This document shows positions 8,272-14,992 of a stretch of DNA of 35,204 bases, piece by piece. The DNA is from a virus. The stretch covers positions 1-35,204 of IMG/VR virus record IMGVR_UViG_3300006752_000091, one strand, 5' to 3'. The position numbers and the translations under genes are program-made. Positions within the stretch are counted from its first letter, which is position 1, and the number at the start of each line of letters is the position of its first letter. A model generated the notes under the pieces. That model was not told the origin of the DNA. It did no database searches and worked only from the letters and a program-made list of their open reading frames with translations.

Positions 8272-8294
8272 ATTAGGGGGATTTCCCCCCTAAT
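8272..8294 (-). terminator. G-run hairpin after the tail-tube-like gene
   Basis: A perfect 9-bp inverted repeat (ATTAGGGGG / CCCCCTAAT, 5-base loop) lies 22 bases after the stop at 8316. On the minus transcript it is followed by TCTTATATATTT, a poor U-tract, so it may act as a partial terminator or as a 3' RNA-stabilising stem for a highly expressed structural gene rather than as a full stop. Confidence 0.55.
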
Positions 8295-8315
8295 CTTATA
8301 AAAAGTTATTGTAAA

Positions 8316-8963
8316 CTAGTTTGAGCTCCAAGCAAGTGTTACGCCTGTTACAGCTTGATATAAGTCAATCTGTCCTGCGTTGTTTGGGTTTACGTTTGCA
8401 GCAGATACTACTACTAACGCTTCTCTTGGGTATTCAGCATGAACACCAGCTAATTTTACTTGAGTACCATTTGCATCCTGTAATGCAACACCAGTAGTTT
8501 GCTCTCCTGAAGAGAACTCTAAAAATGCTTTCTTTTCGAAAACCTTGTCATATCCTAAGATAAAGAAGTATGTTTCTGGTGCAACAGCATCACAATCATC
8601 AGCGAATGTTTCAACTAGTGCATATAGACCACAAGATTCAGTAAGCTCTCTTAATCTACCATTAATTTCTTCAGTTACTTTTGGAATGTAGAAGTCTAAT
8701 TCTACTGACACAAGAGTAGAACCATTCTCTCTTGTAGCATTTGCAGTGAAACCAGCAGTTTCTCTGTCAAATTCAAATTCATACCAAGTTGTAGATACAA
8801 AAGAATTAAATTCGCCACCAGCAGCATCAGCACCAGGTCCTGAACCAGCAGCAGCATAAGCTACAGCACCTAATCCACCCTGCTCCATAAGCCAAATTCT
8901 TTTTAATCCACCTCTTCGGTTTCTATCGCAACATACTATTGCGTGTCCTTGAGTTATTGCCAT
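8316..8963 (-). CDS. Putative major tail (tube) protein
   Basis: 215 aa, without Cys clusters or membrane segments. After an N-terminal 'ITQGHAIVCCDRNRRGGLKR', the core reads 'ENGSTLVSVELDFYIPK' (~79-95), 'GRLRELTESCGLYALVETF' (~101-119), 'YFFILGYDK' (~131-139), 'FSSGEQTTGVALQDANGTQV' (~149-168) and 'YPREALVV' (~178). This order of strand, helix, 'iLG' strand and 'GE.TTG' turn is what I associate with tail-tube/major tail proteins of Bacteroidota siphophages. It is set off by G-run hairpins on both sides, which suggests high expression. A head decoration protein is the main alternative, as it directly follows the capsid gene. Confidence 0.5.
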   Translation of the reverse strand: MAITQGHAIVCCDRNRRGGLKRIWLMEQGGLGAVAYAAAGSGPGADAAGGEFNSFVSTTWYEFEFDRETAGFTANATRENGSTLVSVELDFYIPKVTEEINGRLRELTESCGLYALVETFADDCDAVAPETYFFILGYDKVFEKKAFLEFSSGEQTTGVALQDANGTQVKLAGVHAEYPREALVVVSAANVNPNNAGQIDLYQAVTGVTLAWSSN

Positions 8964-9001
8964 TTTTTTATATTTATTATATTGTTAAACAAAGTAGTCA
9001 G

Positions 9002-9023
9002 GAGGGATTTTACTCCCCCCCTC
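9002..9023 (-). terminator. G-run hairpin after the capsid gene
   Basis: Between the capsid stop (9038) and the next start (8963), the minus strand carries GAGGG ... CCCTC (5-bp stem, 12-base loop that begins with four more Gs). No U-tract follows. Like the hairpin at 8272-8294, it may be a weak terminator or RNA-processing/stability element setting capsid expression above that of downstream genes. Confidence 0.4.
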
Positions 9024-9037
9024 GTACATTTTTATTA

Positions 9038-10045
9038 TTAGTCTTCAGTAGAAGTAACAACCATTCCTGGCTCTTTAACAGCTACACCGAAAGAGTAAAG
9101 CATACGGAATCTGTTTTCTTTACAATCTCTGTTGTACCACATATCTACATCTTGTGCAGCAAAGTCAGTACCTACAGTAATATTGTTTTCCATTGTCCAG
9201 ATAGCACACTTAGTTTCAGCAGCTCCATTTGGAGCAAGACCATTTGCCATAGCAGCTAAAGCTACAGAGTGGTTAGCAATATCAACATCCCACGAGTTGA
9301 TAACAACTAAAGGAACACCATTGAAACGTAGACTTCCAACACCATTTTGTAAGTCAGCGTAAGCAGCAGTATGAGAACCATTAGAAGCTCTTAATTCAGC
9401 AGCATAAGAATCAGCAAAAGCACGAGAACAGTAAATAACTTGTCCTTCAGCAGTAGCTAGTTCAGTTGAACGAGCAGCTAACATTGCTTCTAATTGTGCG
9501 ATTGTTGCAGTAGCACCTTGAGTTAGTGTTTGTGAAACTGGTAAAGCACCACCTACAGCACCATCAAGAGCTTTCCATACACCATTTGCAAGTGCTTGTG
9601 TACCAGCACCATTTGCAGTATCTCCAAACCATAGGATTGTAGACATATCTCTCATGATACCTTGTAATACTAATTCAGAAACGATTTCCATAAAGATAGT
9701 TCCTGATAAGTCGTAACGACTAATACCTCGTCTCAATAATTGAGATTTAATGTGAGATAATAAAGAAGTAGACTGTTGTGCGTGTTCAACTTCTAAGCGA
9801 GATAGAGTTAGCTCTATAATGCTGTTTGTTGATTGGTCTGCATCAGCAGAGAAACACGCTGTGTTCATTGATTTAGTTAAATCTTTTAATGCTGAATATC
9901 TGTCTAACTTAATAGAAGCACCAGAAATATCAGAAATAACCTCCATCCCTTTAAGATGGTCGTTTTCGTAAAAGAGTGGAGATAGGAAATACTTTCTAGC
10001 ATCCTCTTGACTCCAGCTTAAACTTGTATTAATTACGTTTGCCAT
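9038..10045 (-). CDS. Major capsid protein
   Basis: 335 aa, within the HK97-fold size range, directly downstream of the protease/scaffold gene. Features: N-arm with 'FYENDHLKGMEVISDISG'; a long central helix region ('STNSIIELTLSRLEVEHAQQ', ~70-90); 'YDLSGTIFMEIVSELVLQGI' (~113-132); an A-domain with 'QLEAMLAARSTELATAEGQV' and 'FNGVPLVVINSWDVDIAN' (~235-250); and the closing 'RMLYSFGVAVKEPGMVVTS', typical of capsid C-termini. No cleavage site for the protease can be fixed from sequence. Assignment rests on size, composition and position. Confidence 0.78.
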   Translation of the reverse strand: MANVINTSLSWSQEDARKYFLSPLFYENDHLKGMEVISDISGASIKLDRYSALKDLTKSMNTACFSADADQSTNSIIELTLSRLEVEHAQQSTSLLSHIKSQLLRRGISRYDLSGTIFMEIVSELVLQGIMRDMSTILWFGDTANGAGTQALANGVWKALDGAVGGALPVSQTLTQGATATIAQLEAMLAARSTELATAEGQVIYCSRAFADSYAAELRASNGSHTAAYADLQNGVGSLRFNGVPLVVINSWDVDIANHSVALAAMANGLAPNGAAETKCAIWTMENNITVGTDFAAQDVDMWYNRDCKENRFRMLYSFGVAVKEPGMVVTSTED

Positions 10046-10058
10046 TTTTTTCTAATTT

Positions 10059-10427
10059 TTAATTTTTAAAATAAACTTTTTTGTCATCGCTGATGCTTTT
10101 AGCTAGTACATCCCACGCATTTTCAGATTTAGCATCTGGAGTTGGGTTAGGGTCTTTACTAGGTACTACATCACTTGGAGTTCCCTCCATTTTTGCTACT
10201 TTATAAGAAGAAATCTCATCCTCTAAAGTTGCAATGTAACCATCCTTTTCAACGATTTTGCCATTTAATTCAACGATAGCTTTAGCAGATTCCTCAATAG
10301 ACTCTTCTAAAGTTTTCATTTTTTCAACAACAACATCATTATCAAGAATTTTTACTTCCTTCATATCGCCTTCTTTGTTAAAAAGGTCAGCGATAAAAGA
10401 TTTTAAGTTATCAAACTCTTTTTCCAT
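10059..10427 (-). CDS. Possible separately started scaffold protein (internal start of protease gene)
   Basis: Met377 of the protease gene (ATG at 10427) is preceded by an A-rich stretch (AAAAAAGAAAGTAAA), the usual ribosome-entry context in this genome. Starting there would yield a 122-aa acidic, coiled-coil protein ('KTLEESIEESAKAIVELNGK'). Lambda C/Nu3 is the precedent: protease and scaffold share a reading frame through an internal start. No other scaffold gene is visible between protease and capsid. This is an inference from layout. Confidence 0.35.
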   Translation of the reverse strand: MEKEFDNLKSFIADLFNKEGDMKEVKILDNDVVVEKMKTLEESIEESAKAIVELNGKIVEKDGYIATLEDEISSYKVAKMEGTPSDVVPSKDPNPTPDAKSENAWDVLAKSISDDKKVYFKN

Positions 10428-11555
10428 TTTACTTTCTTTTTTAATGTTATTAAATAAATTATTTACAAGAGCTTTATTCTTGTAATCATACTTGTTTATA
10501 TCAAACCTTGCAGCTAGTTTTATAGGTTCTTCGATTACATCTACAAAACCATACTTTACTGCTTCAGAACTATCAAACCAAGTTTCTTCATTCATCCAAG
10601 AACGGATTTGCTCTTCGCTATTCCCACTCTTAGACATATATATACTAACTAACCTATCGCCCATTTTATCCATGAGGTCGGCTGCTTTCCTTAAATCACC
10701 TGCGTCTCCAACTTCTCCTCCCCATACATTATGTATCATATAAAGTGAGTTCTCACTCATTATAACTTCATCACCAGCAAGTGCAATAACACTTCCCATT
10801 GACGCAGCGATACCTTCTATACGAGTAGTTACCTTTTGTGGCATCCTGCTAATAGCATCATAAATCGCTAAACCATCTACTACTGAACCACCAGGTGAGT
10901 TTATTCTTAAAAGAACAGATGTACCATTTGGGATATTCTTCATTTCATCTATAAAAGATTTGGCATCAACCCCATATTTGCCAATCTCATCATATATCAT
11001 TACCTCTGTTACATTATCAGAAGCTATATTTTTTATATCGTACCAATTCATTTTTGCTAAGTTTTTAATTTTTGCACTTTCCTCTTCATGTTCATGCTCA
11101 AATGTGAATAAAATAATCATTTCACTACCATCTTCATCTTTAGTAGTTATATATAATTCACCTTTATCGTGCAAAGTTTTCATTTCAGATTCGCTAAAAT
11201 CATATTTAAAGTCAAACTCTTCTCCTTTGTACTTATATTTTCTTTTTTTAGCCATGCCGTCAATCTCTTTCAATTTATTTATTGCCCAATTAACTCCACT
11301 TTTTCCTCCCCAACAATCGTACATAAGACCTCCACAACCTTCAGAGTACGGAACATCTGCGTGTTGTTCGTGTCTTTTAAAACTAGCCATACGAGCAATA
11401 GTTGAACGAGAAAGTTTTTCTCTTCGTGCTAATTGCCCTGCACGAGTCCAGCCTACGCTTGTGCCACAAGAACTACCATTTTCTTCTTTGTACTTAATTG
11501 CTCTCTTGGCATTGTTAGTAGCAGATTGTGGGTAGTCATTGTAGGTTTTAGCCAT
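10059..11555 (-). CDS. Prohead protease (ClpP/S14-like) with fused N-terminal domain and scaffold-like C-terminus
   Basis: The ATG at 11555 gives 498 aa; a TTG at 11573 lies inside the promoter -7 box and cannot be the start. Three parts are visible. Residues 1-100: a conserved domain ('GWTRAGQLARREKLSRSTIA', 'MASFKRH', 'SEGCGGLMYDCWGGKSG') often attached to phage maturation proteases. Residues 101-350: a ClpP-type serine protease with 'NSPGGSVVDGL', nucleophile Ser252 in 'GIAASMGS', His275 in 'MIHN' and Asp328 in 'WFDSSEAVKYGFVD'. Residues ~377-498: an acidic coiled coil like a scaffold, beginning at an in-frame Met377 that may be a second start. It processes the head during maturation. First gene of late operon C. 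Confidence 0.85.
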   Translation of the reverse strand: MAKTYNDYPQSATNNAKRAIKYKEENGSSCGTSVGWTRAGQLARREKLSRSTIARMASFKRHEQHADVPYSEGCGGLMYDCWGGKSGVNWAINKLKEIDGMAKKRKYKYKGEEFDFKYDFSESEMKTLHDKGELYITTKDEDGSEMIILFTFEHEHEEESAKIKNLAKMNWYDIKNIASDNVTEVMIYDEIGKYGVDAKSFIDEMKNIPNGTSVLLRINSPGGSVVDGLAIYDAISRMPQKVTTRIEGIAASMGSVIALAGDEVIMSENSLYMIHNVWGGEVGDAGDLRKAADLMDKMGDRLVSIYMSKSGNSEEQIRSWMNEETWFDSSEAVKYGFVDVIEEPIKLAARFDINKYDYKNKALVNNLFNNIKKESKMEKEFDNLKSFIADLFNKEGDMKEVKILDNDVVVEKMKTLEESIEESAKAIVELNGKIVEKDGYIATLEDEISSYKVAKMEGTPSDVVPSKDPNPTPDAKSENAWDVLAKSISDDKKVYFKN

Positions 11556-11570
11556 TTTTAAACTTTGATA

Positions 11571-11604
11571 CAATATAAGTGAATATATATGAGACAGTAT
11601 GGAA
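11571..11604 (-). promoter_or_regulatory. Late promoter C (TTCCAT-N21-TATATTG)
   Basis: On the minus strand, TTCCAT (11604-11599) is followed after exactly 21 bases by TATATTG (11577-11571), continuing TA. The predicted start is near 11567, about 12 bases before the protease ATG at 11555. The -7 part fits the Bacteroidota TAnnTTTG box, but the -33 part is TTCCAT rather than TTTG. The same pair with the same spacing stands before the other two late operons. Confidence 0.7.
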
Positions 11605-11619
11605 ATTAGTGGAATAAAA

Positions 11620-11653
11620 TTTGTTTATGTCATTTTTCTTTAGTTACATTGTA
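11620..11653 (+). promoter_or_regulatory. Early promoter (TTTG-N21-TACATTG)
   Basis: TTTG (11620-11623), 21 bases, then TACATTGTA (11645-11653). This fits the Bacteroidota housekeeping-sigma promoter (TTTG near -33, TAnnTTTG near -7). Transcription should start near 11655, about 20 bases before the ATG at 11675. The same elements with identical spacing recur at 16690-16723. Confidence 0.7.
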
Positions 11654-11674
11654 TTTCAATCAACAATAAAAACT

Positions 11675-12034
11675 ATGAATTTCGAAACAAAACTATCAGG
11701 AAACAACGTAACAGTTTATAACGTCAGCAAAAGAAACCACGATGTAGAGCCTAGCTTTATAGTAGACTGGTCTTTCGTTACAGAAATGAGACAGTGGGGT
11801 GTAAAATCTATGTATTTATATGTAAATAAGGTTTGTGGTCAAATAGATGTTAATTACTGGGATGATGAAAATTCAATGCCTATACCAATATTAATAGATA
11901 GCAGTATGGATGAGCATGATGGTTCTAAGTGGGCAATAGAGTTAGAGAAATCTAATTTAAACTTTGGAGATTGCGTACAACCTAAAGATATAGAGGTAGA
12001 TTTTGAAACTAAAATTATAACAGTAAACTTTTAA
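11675..12034 (+). CDS. Hypothetical early protein, 119 aa
   Basis: ATG at 11675 is chosen because upstream in-frame TTG/ATG codons lie inside the promoter. The product is acidic, with 'MRQWGVKSMYLYVNKVCGQI' (~38-57), 'YWDDENSMPIPILIDSS' and 'DIEVDFETKIITVNF' at the C-terminus, suggesting a small alpha/beta fold. It is the first gene after the early promoter, a place where phages often carry host-takeover or antidefence genes, but no family is recognised. Confidence 0.6.
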   Translation: MNFETKLSGNNVTVYNVSKRNHDVEPSFIVDWSFVTEMRQWGVKSMYLYVNKVCGQIDVNYWDDENSMPIPILIDSSMDEHDGSKWAIELEKSNLNFGDCVQPKDIEVDFETKIITVNF

Positions 12035-12037
12035 GAT

Positions 12038-12340
12038 ATGAATTACGATAACTATAAGTTAAGCAACCCCATAGATGATGGTTATAACAATGGATTAGTA
12101 ACATCTTGTTGTGGTGTTGAAGAAGAGAGTAGCGAAGCAAGTAATTGTTGTAATAGTAAATTTTGGGCAAACACTGATATTTGTGGCGAATGTAAAGAAC
12201 ACGCAGATGAATATATGATTTGTACAGAATGTGGCGATGATGAAGATTGTTACACTATGATAGAAGAATACGAATACGAACAAAACATGAAAGACCATTA
12301 TGATGAGATGAAATCTGATGGAGATAGAGATGAACGTTAA
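12038..12340 (+). CDS. Cys-rich zinc-ribbon-like small protein
   Basis: 100 aa, very acidic, with Cys pairs at 'SCCGVE', 'NCCNSKF', 'ICGECKEHAD' and 'ICTECGDDEDC'. The spacing suggests one or two structural zinc sites. Small early proteins with this 'CCG...CCN...C.eC.eHad' pattern are frequent in Bacteroidota phages and remain uncharacterised. It starts 3 bases after the preceding stop. No catalytic motif is visible. Confidence 0.6.
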   Translation: MNYDNYKLSNPIDDGYNNGLVTSCCGVEEESSEASNCCNSKFWANTDICGECKEHADEYMICTECGDDEDCYTMIEEYEYEQNMKDHYDEMKSDGDRDER

Positions 12341-12357
12341 TTATTAAAAAAAAAATT

Positions 12358-12531
12358 ATGTCAAAAATTAAAAACATTGTAGATTTACAGCACCAACATG
12401 AAGATGAGGTTGCTAAGTATTACTCACACCTTTATAAGGTTGCAGAGTATATGGGTGTAGAGAAAATATGCCTAACATTAATTAAAACAAATACTAATTT
12501 TAATCCTAAGAAAAATGACAAAAGAAACTAA
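12358..12531 (+). CDS. Hypothetical protein, 57 aa
   Basis: ATG at 12358 after an A-run leader (AAAAAAAAATT); stop TAA at 12529-12531. The sequence contains 'NIVDLQHQHEDEVAKYYSHL' and 'VAEYMGVEKICLTLIKTN', a small helical protein. It overlaps the start of the next gene by 17 bases, consistent with coupled translation in the early operon. Function unknown. Confidence 0.55.
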   Translation: MSKIKNIVDLQHQHEDEVAKYYSHLYKVAEYMGVEKICLTLIKTNTNFNPKKNDKRN

Positions 12532-12907
12532 GAATGAAACTTTAAAAAGATTGTTTATAGAAAACAATTTAGTAAAAGAAGATGTGTTTAAACACGCACA
12601 CTATACTATAATTACAAGAGCAGGTATAGATAAAATTATGGCAGCTAATGATATAGAAATACAATATGATATTGTAAATCTTTCAGATGACCATTCACAT
12701 TGTCTTGTAAAGGCTTTAGGTAAAAGAGGTGAGAAGATTATACAAACTTATGGAGAATGTTCACCAAAGAACAATAAAAATGCTTACCCTGTAGCTATGG
12801 CAGAGAAAAGAGCAAAGTCAAGAATTGTACTTATGTTAGCAGGTTTTTATGAACTAGGAATATTTGGAGAAGATGAAGCTGATGATTTTTCTAAATCTAA
12901 AAACTAA
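12515..12907 (+). CDS. Hypothetical protein, possibly ssDNA-annealing/recombination-related
   Basis: 130 aa. After 'HYTIITRAGIDKIMAAND' (~28-45), the C-terminal half has 'NNKNAYPVAMAEKRAKSRIV' then 'LMLAGFYELGIFGEDEADDF'. The 'MAEKRAKSRIVLxLAG' helix recalls the motif in Rad52/ERF-type annealing proteins (ATAxTRAxxRAL...G), and the acidic end could be a protein-contact tail. This family recurs in Bacteroidota phage replication modules. The recombination link is tentative. Confidence 0.5.
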   Translation: MTKETKNETLKRLFIENNLVKEDVFKHAHYTIITRAGIDKIMAANDIEIQYDIVNLSDDHSHCLVKALGKRGEKIIQTYGECSPKNNKNAYPVAMAEKRAKSRIVLMLAGFYELGIFGEDEADDFSKSKN

Positions 12908-13147
12908 ATGACACAGCACGATTGGATAGATGATATACTAGAAGACGAACCATGTTCCCTATGGCAAATAGGTAAGATAGAAAGTCTTTTAGTTACATCT
13001 AGTGCTAATATATTTTATGAACATATAAATTTTAACGAACTAACTTATTATGACGCAGAAGAAATCATTAGACATCTCTATGAGAACGATTGCCCTAAAG
13101 ACCCTAGAGACCAATTTAAGCAGATGCAGAGAAGAGGGATATTTTAA
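12908..13147 (+). CDS. Hypothetical protein, 79 aa
   Basis: Begins immediately after the previous stop (TAA then ATG). Acidic N-terminus ('DWIDDILEDEPCSLWQIGKI'), then a helical part ending in 'DPRDQFKQMQRRGIF'. The start 'xxQIGKIESLL' and ending are typical of small proteins near phage replication genes. It overlaps the next frame by at least 68 bases. Function unknown. Confidence 0.5.
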   Translation: MTQHDWIDDILEDEPCSLWQIGKIESLLVTSSANIFYEHINFNELTYYDAEEIIRHLYENDCPKDPRDQFKQMQRRGIF

Positions 13148-13592
13148 TAACTGGCAGAGAATAAGAGAAGTCGTTAGAATAAGTAAAAACAGTATACCAA
13201 CAATAATACCTATAGGTATAAATAATCATATTCCTATAGATTATTTTATTGATTTTTTTAAATCTGTACCTTTAGAATTATGGTGTGATAACCCTGTATT
13301 TTATTATAACATAGATAAGTTATGTTGGGATGCGTTAGGTTTTTTAGGTGAAAAAATACACAGGTCAAACGTAAGGACAAAGTATTTACAACTGTGTTTT
13401 GATAAAGTTGGTTTAGATATAAATGACACATTAAACAATGAAGAACCAATGTTTTTAAAGCATAAAAATAACAAGACAAGATTTATAGCTGCTCTAAAAT
13501 ATTTAAAAGATAATTTAAGCAAAAATGAATTAATACAATTATTAAGTAAAGCAAAAAAATTAAGCGATGAACGATATGTTACAAATAGCTGA
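13080..13592 (+). CDS. Hypothetical protein, ~170 aa
   Basis: The recognisable protein begins around 'FNNWQRIREVV', but no start codon exists after the upstream gene's stop, so an ATG inside the upstream gene (13080, or 13050) must be used, or ribosomes must shift from the upstream frame. It contains 'IPTIIPIGINNHIPIDYFID' and a helical C-terminus 'AALKYLKDNLSKNELIQLLS'. It overlaps the DnaA-like gene by 26 bases. No family is recognised. Confidence 0.5.
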   Translation: MRTIALKTLETNLSRCREEGYFNNWQRIREVVRISKNSIPTIIPIGINNHIPIDYFIDFFKSVPLELWCDNPVFYYNIDKLCWDALGFLGEKIHRSNVRTKYLQLCFDKVGLDINDTLNNEEPMFLKHKNNKTRFIAALKYLKDNLSKNELIQLLSKAKKLSDERYVTNS

Positions 13593-13986
13593 ATATAAAG
13601 ATTTAAAATTAACAATAGAAGAACAGGTTGTGTGTGGTGCAGTGATAATGTGCAGTGGCTTGACATTAGAAGCAATTAGGTCAAAAACAAGAGTGCAAGA
13701 ATATGTTTTAGCAAGAAGTGTTTTAGGCATAATGTTAAATGAAATAGGTTGTAGTTTAACAAGAGCAGGTGAAATTATTAATAGAGACCACGCAACAATA
13801 CTACATTATAAAAGAAAACACACAGAAAATTTATTATATCAAACAGGTTATAAAAAGCTATATGAATATTGTAACCTTGAACATTATACTACACATAGAG
13901 TAAGAACAGTAAAAGCAATGGAAAAAGAATTATTAATTATGCAAGACACAATAGATAAATATAAAAGCACTTTTGTTGAAATGTAA
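13567..13986 (+). CDS. DnaA domain-IV-like DNA-binding protein
   Basis: 139 aa. Residues ~45-80 ('YVLARSVLGIMLNEIGCSLT', 'AGEIINRDHATILHYKRKH') match the C-terminal helix-turn-helix of bacterial DnaA, including the signature RDHaTilHy, which contacts DnaA boxes. The AAA+ ATPase part of DnaA is absent, so the protein probably binds origin-like sites without opening DNA itself. The C-terminal ~45 residues form a helical extension. It lies in the replication operon just upstream of the SSB-tip and initiator genes, so a part in origin recognition, or in blocking host DnaA, is plausible. Confidence 0.72.
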   Translation: MNDMLQIAEYKDLKLTIEEQVVCGAVIMCSGLTLEAIRSKTRVQEYVLARSVLGIMLNEIGCSLTRAGEIINRDHATILHYKRKHTENLLYQTGYKKLYEYCNLEHYTTHRVRTVKAMEKELLIMQDTIDKYKSTFVEM

Positions 13987-14028
13987 TTAAAAATAAGCAA
14001 ACTAATTATTAATTAAAATTATTTAAAA

Positions 14029-14295
14029 ATGTCAGAAAAACAGTATGTAAATGGAATGATTATTAAGGAGAAATCTTTTGATAATGGTGGTACACAATTA
14101 AAACTTAGCATCAAAGTAGATGATTTAGTTGAACAACTAAAAACTCTAAACACTGATGGTTGGGTTAATTTAATTGTTGCTAGAAGAAAAGAGGCATCAG
14201 AAACAGGTGTTACTCACTACTCTTATGTAGACACTTGGAAGCCTACTAAGAAAAAAGCTGTAGAAGTGGGGTCAGAAGATGACTTACCATTTTAA
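14029..14295 (+). CDS. Small protein with SSB-type acidic C-terminal tip
   Basis: 88 aa. A probable small beta domain ('QYVNGMIIKEKSFDNGGTQL', 'GWVNLIVARRKEAS', 'THYSYVDTWKP') is followed by a linker and the ending 'SEDDLPF', which matches the DDIPF/DDLPF tip used by single-strand binding proteins to recruit replication partners. It is shorter than bacterial SSB (~170 aa). It is followed by a terminator and precedes the initiator and primase-helicase genes. An ssDNA-binding role is inferred from the tip and context. Confidence 0.6.
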   Translation: MSEKQYVNGMIIKEKSFDNGGTQLKLSIKVDDLVEQLKTLNTDGWVNLIVARRKEASETGVTHYSYVDTWKPTKKKAVEVGSEDDLPF

Positions 14296-14303
14296 ATTAA
14301 CTT

Positions 14304-14337
14304 AAAGGGAGGGTGAATATTTTTTGCTCTCCCTTTT
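14304..14337 (+). terminator. Rho-independent terminator after SSB-tip gene
   Basis: AAAGGGAG (14304-14311) pairs with CTCCCTTT (14329-14336), an 8-bp stem with a 17-base loop, followed by a short T stretch. It lies 9 bases after the stop codon. It would trim or attenuate transcripts before the initiator gene; no clear promoter follows, so read-through is probably partial. Confidence 0.65.
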
Positions 14338-14353
14338 ATAATCTAAAACTAAT

Positions 14354-14992
14354 ATGACAAATCAACCTAACTATTACGCAATAATACCAGCTAATATAAG
14401 ATATAGCGATAAAGTTAATTCTACAGAAAAACTACTATACGCTGAAATAACTGCCTTATGTAATCAAAAGGGTTACTGTTGGGCAAGTAATGATTACTTT
14501 AGTAAGCTGTTTAAAAAACATCCTAATAGCATAAGTAGAAATATAAAAAACTTATCTATAAATGGTTTTATAAAAATTCATTTAGTTAAAGAAAAAAAGA
14601 ACGTAGATAAAAGAAAGATTACTCTAGTTGATTCACAAAAATGTTTAGACCCCCTTAACAAAAATGTTAATACCCCCCTTAACAAAAATGTTAAGCATAA
14701 TACTATAAATAGTAATAATATAAATGAAAAGAAAGAATTGTTTGAAAAGTTTTGGGAGGCATATAATTACAAGAAAAGCAGAAAGCTGTGTTATGATAAA
14801 TTTATTAAGTTAGATATTGAAATTTGCAAAAAGTGTGTTACTAAGGCAAAAGAATATTCTAATTCTATTGTAGATATAAAATACAAAAAACACCCAAGCA
14901 CTTGGCTTAATCAAGGTTGTTGGGATGATGAAATAATTAATAATAGTAATCAAGGCTTTACAGGTAATGGCTTTACAAATATGGTATTTTAA
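14354..14992 (+). CDS. Replication initiator with N-terminal helix-turn-helix
   Basis: 212 aa. Residues ~5-85 ('YYAIIPANIRYSDKVNSTEK', 'LLYAEITALCNQKGYCWASN', 'HPNSISRNIKNLSINGFI') are a winged HTH of the HTH_36/replication protein O type. A linker (~100-125) contains an 8-residue tandem repeat 'PLNKNVNT / PLNKNVKH' produced by DNA repeats. The C-terminal domain ends in 'KHPSTWLNQGCWDDE', a signature I associate with phage initiators that load helicase. It precedes the primase-helicase gene with a TAATG overlap. As in lambda O, the origin may lie inside this gene. Confidence 0.72.
   Translation: MTNQPNYYAIIPANIRYSDKVNSTEKLLYAEITALCNQKGYCWASNDYFSKLFKKHPNSISRNIKNLSINGFIKIHLVKEKKNVDKRKITLVDSQKCLDPLNKNVNTPLNKNVKHNTINSNNINEKKELFEKFWEAYNYKKSRKLCYDKFIKLDIEICKKCVTKAKEYSNSIVDIKYKKHPSTWLNQGCWDDEIINNSNQGFTGNGFTNMVF
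14650..14694 (+). repeat. Iteron-like direct repeats inside initiator gene (candidate replication origin)
   Basis: Two copies of CCCCTTAACAAAAATGTTAA, 24 bases apart; each contains the inverted repeat TTAACA-AAAA-TGTTAA. A third, degenerate copy (ACAAAAATGTTTA) ends at 14646, 23 bases before the second and in a different codon phase, so the repeat is not merely protein-driven. An almost purely A/T stretch (14695-14727) follows directly, like a DNA-unwinding element. The layout matches lambda ori within gene O. Confidence 0.5.

Noticed and set aside
10960-11535. 191-aa plus-strand frame opposite the protease gene
   Set aside because: Antisense to an intact ClpP-type catalytic domain; Ser/Leu-rich shadow composition.
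11621-11674. N-terminal extension of the first early gene from TTG 11621 or ATG 11627
   Set aside because: These codons lie within or upstream of the early promoter boxes, so they would not be in the mRNA.
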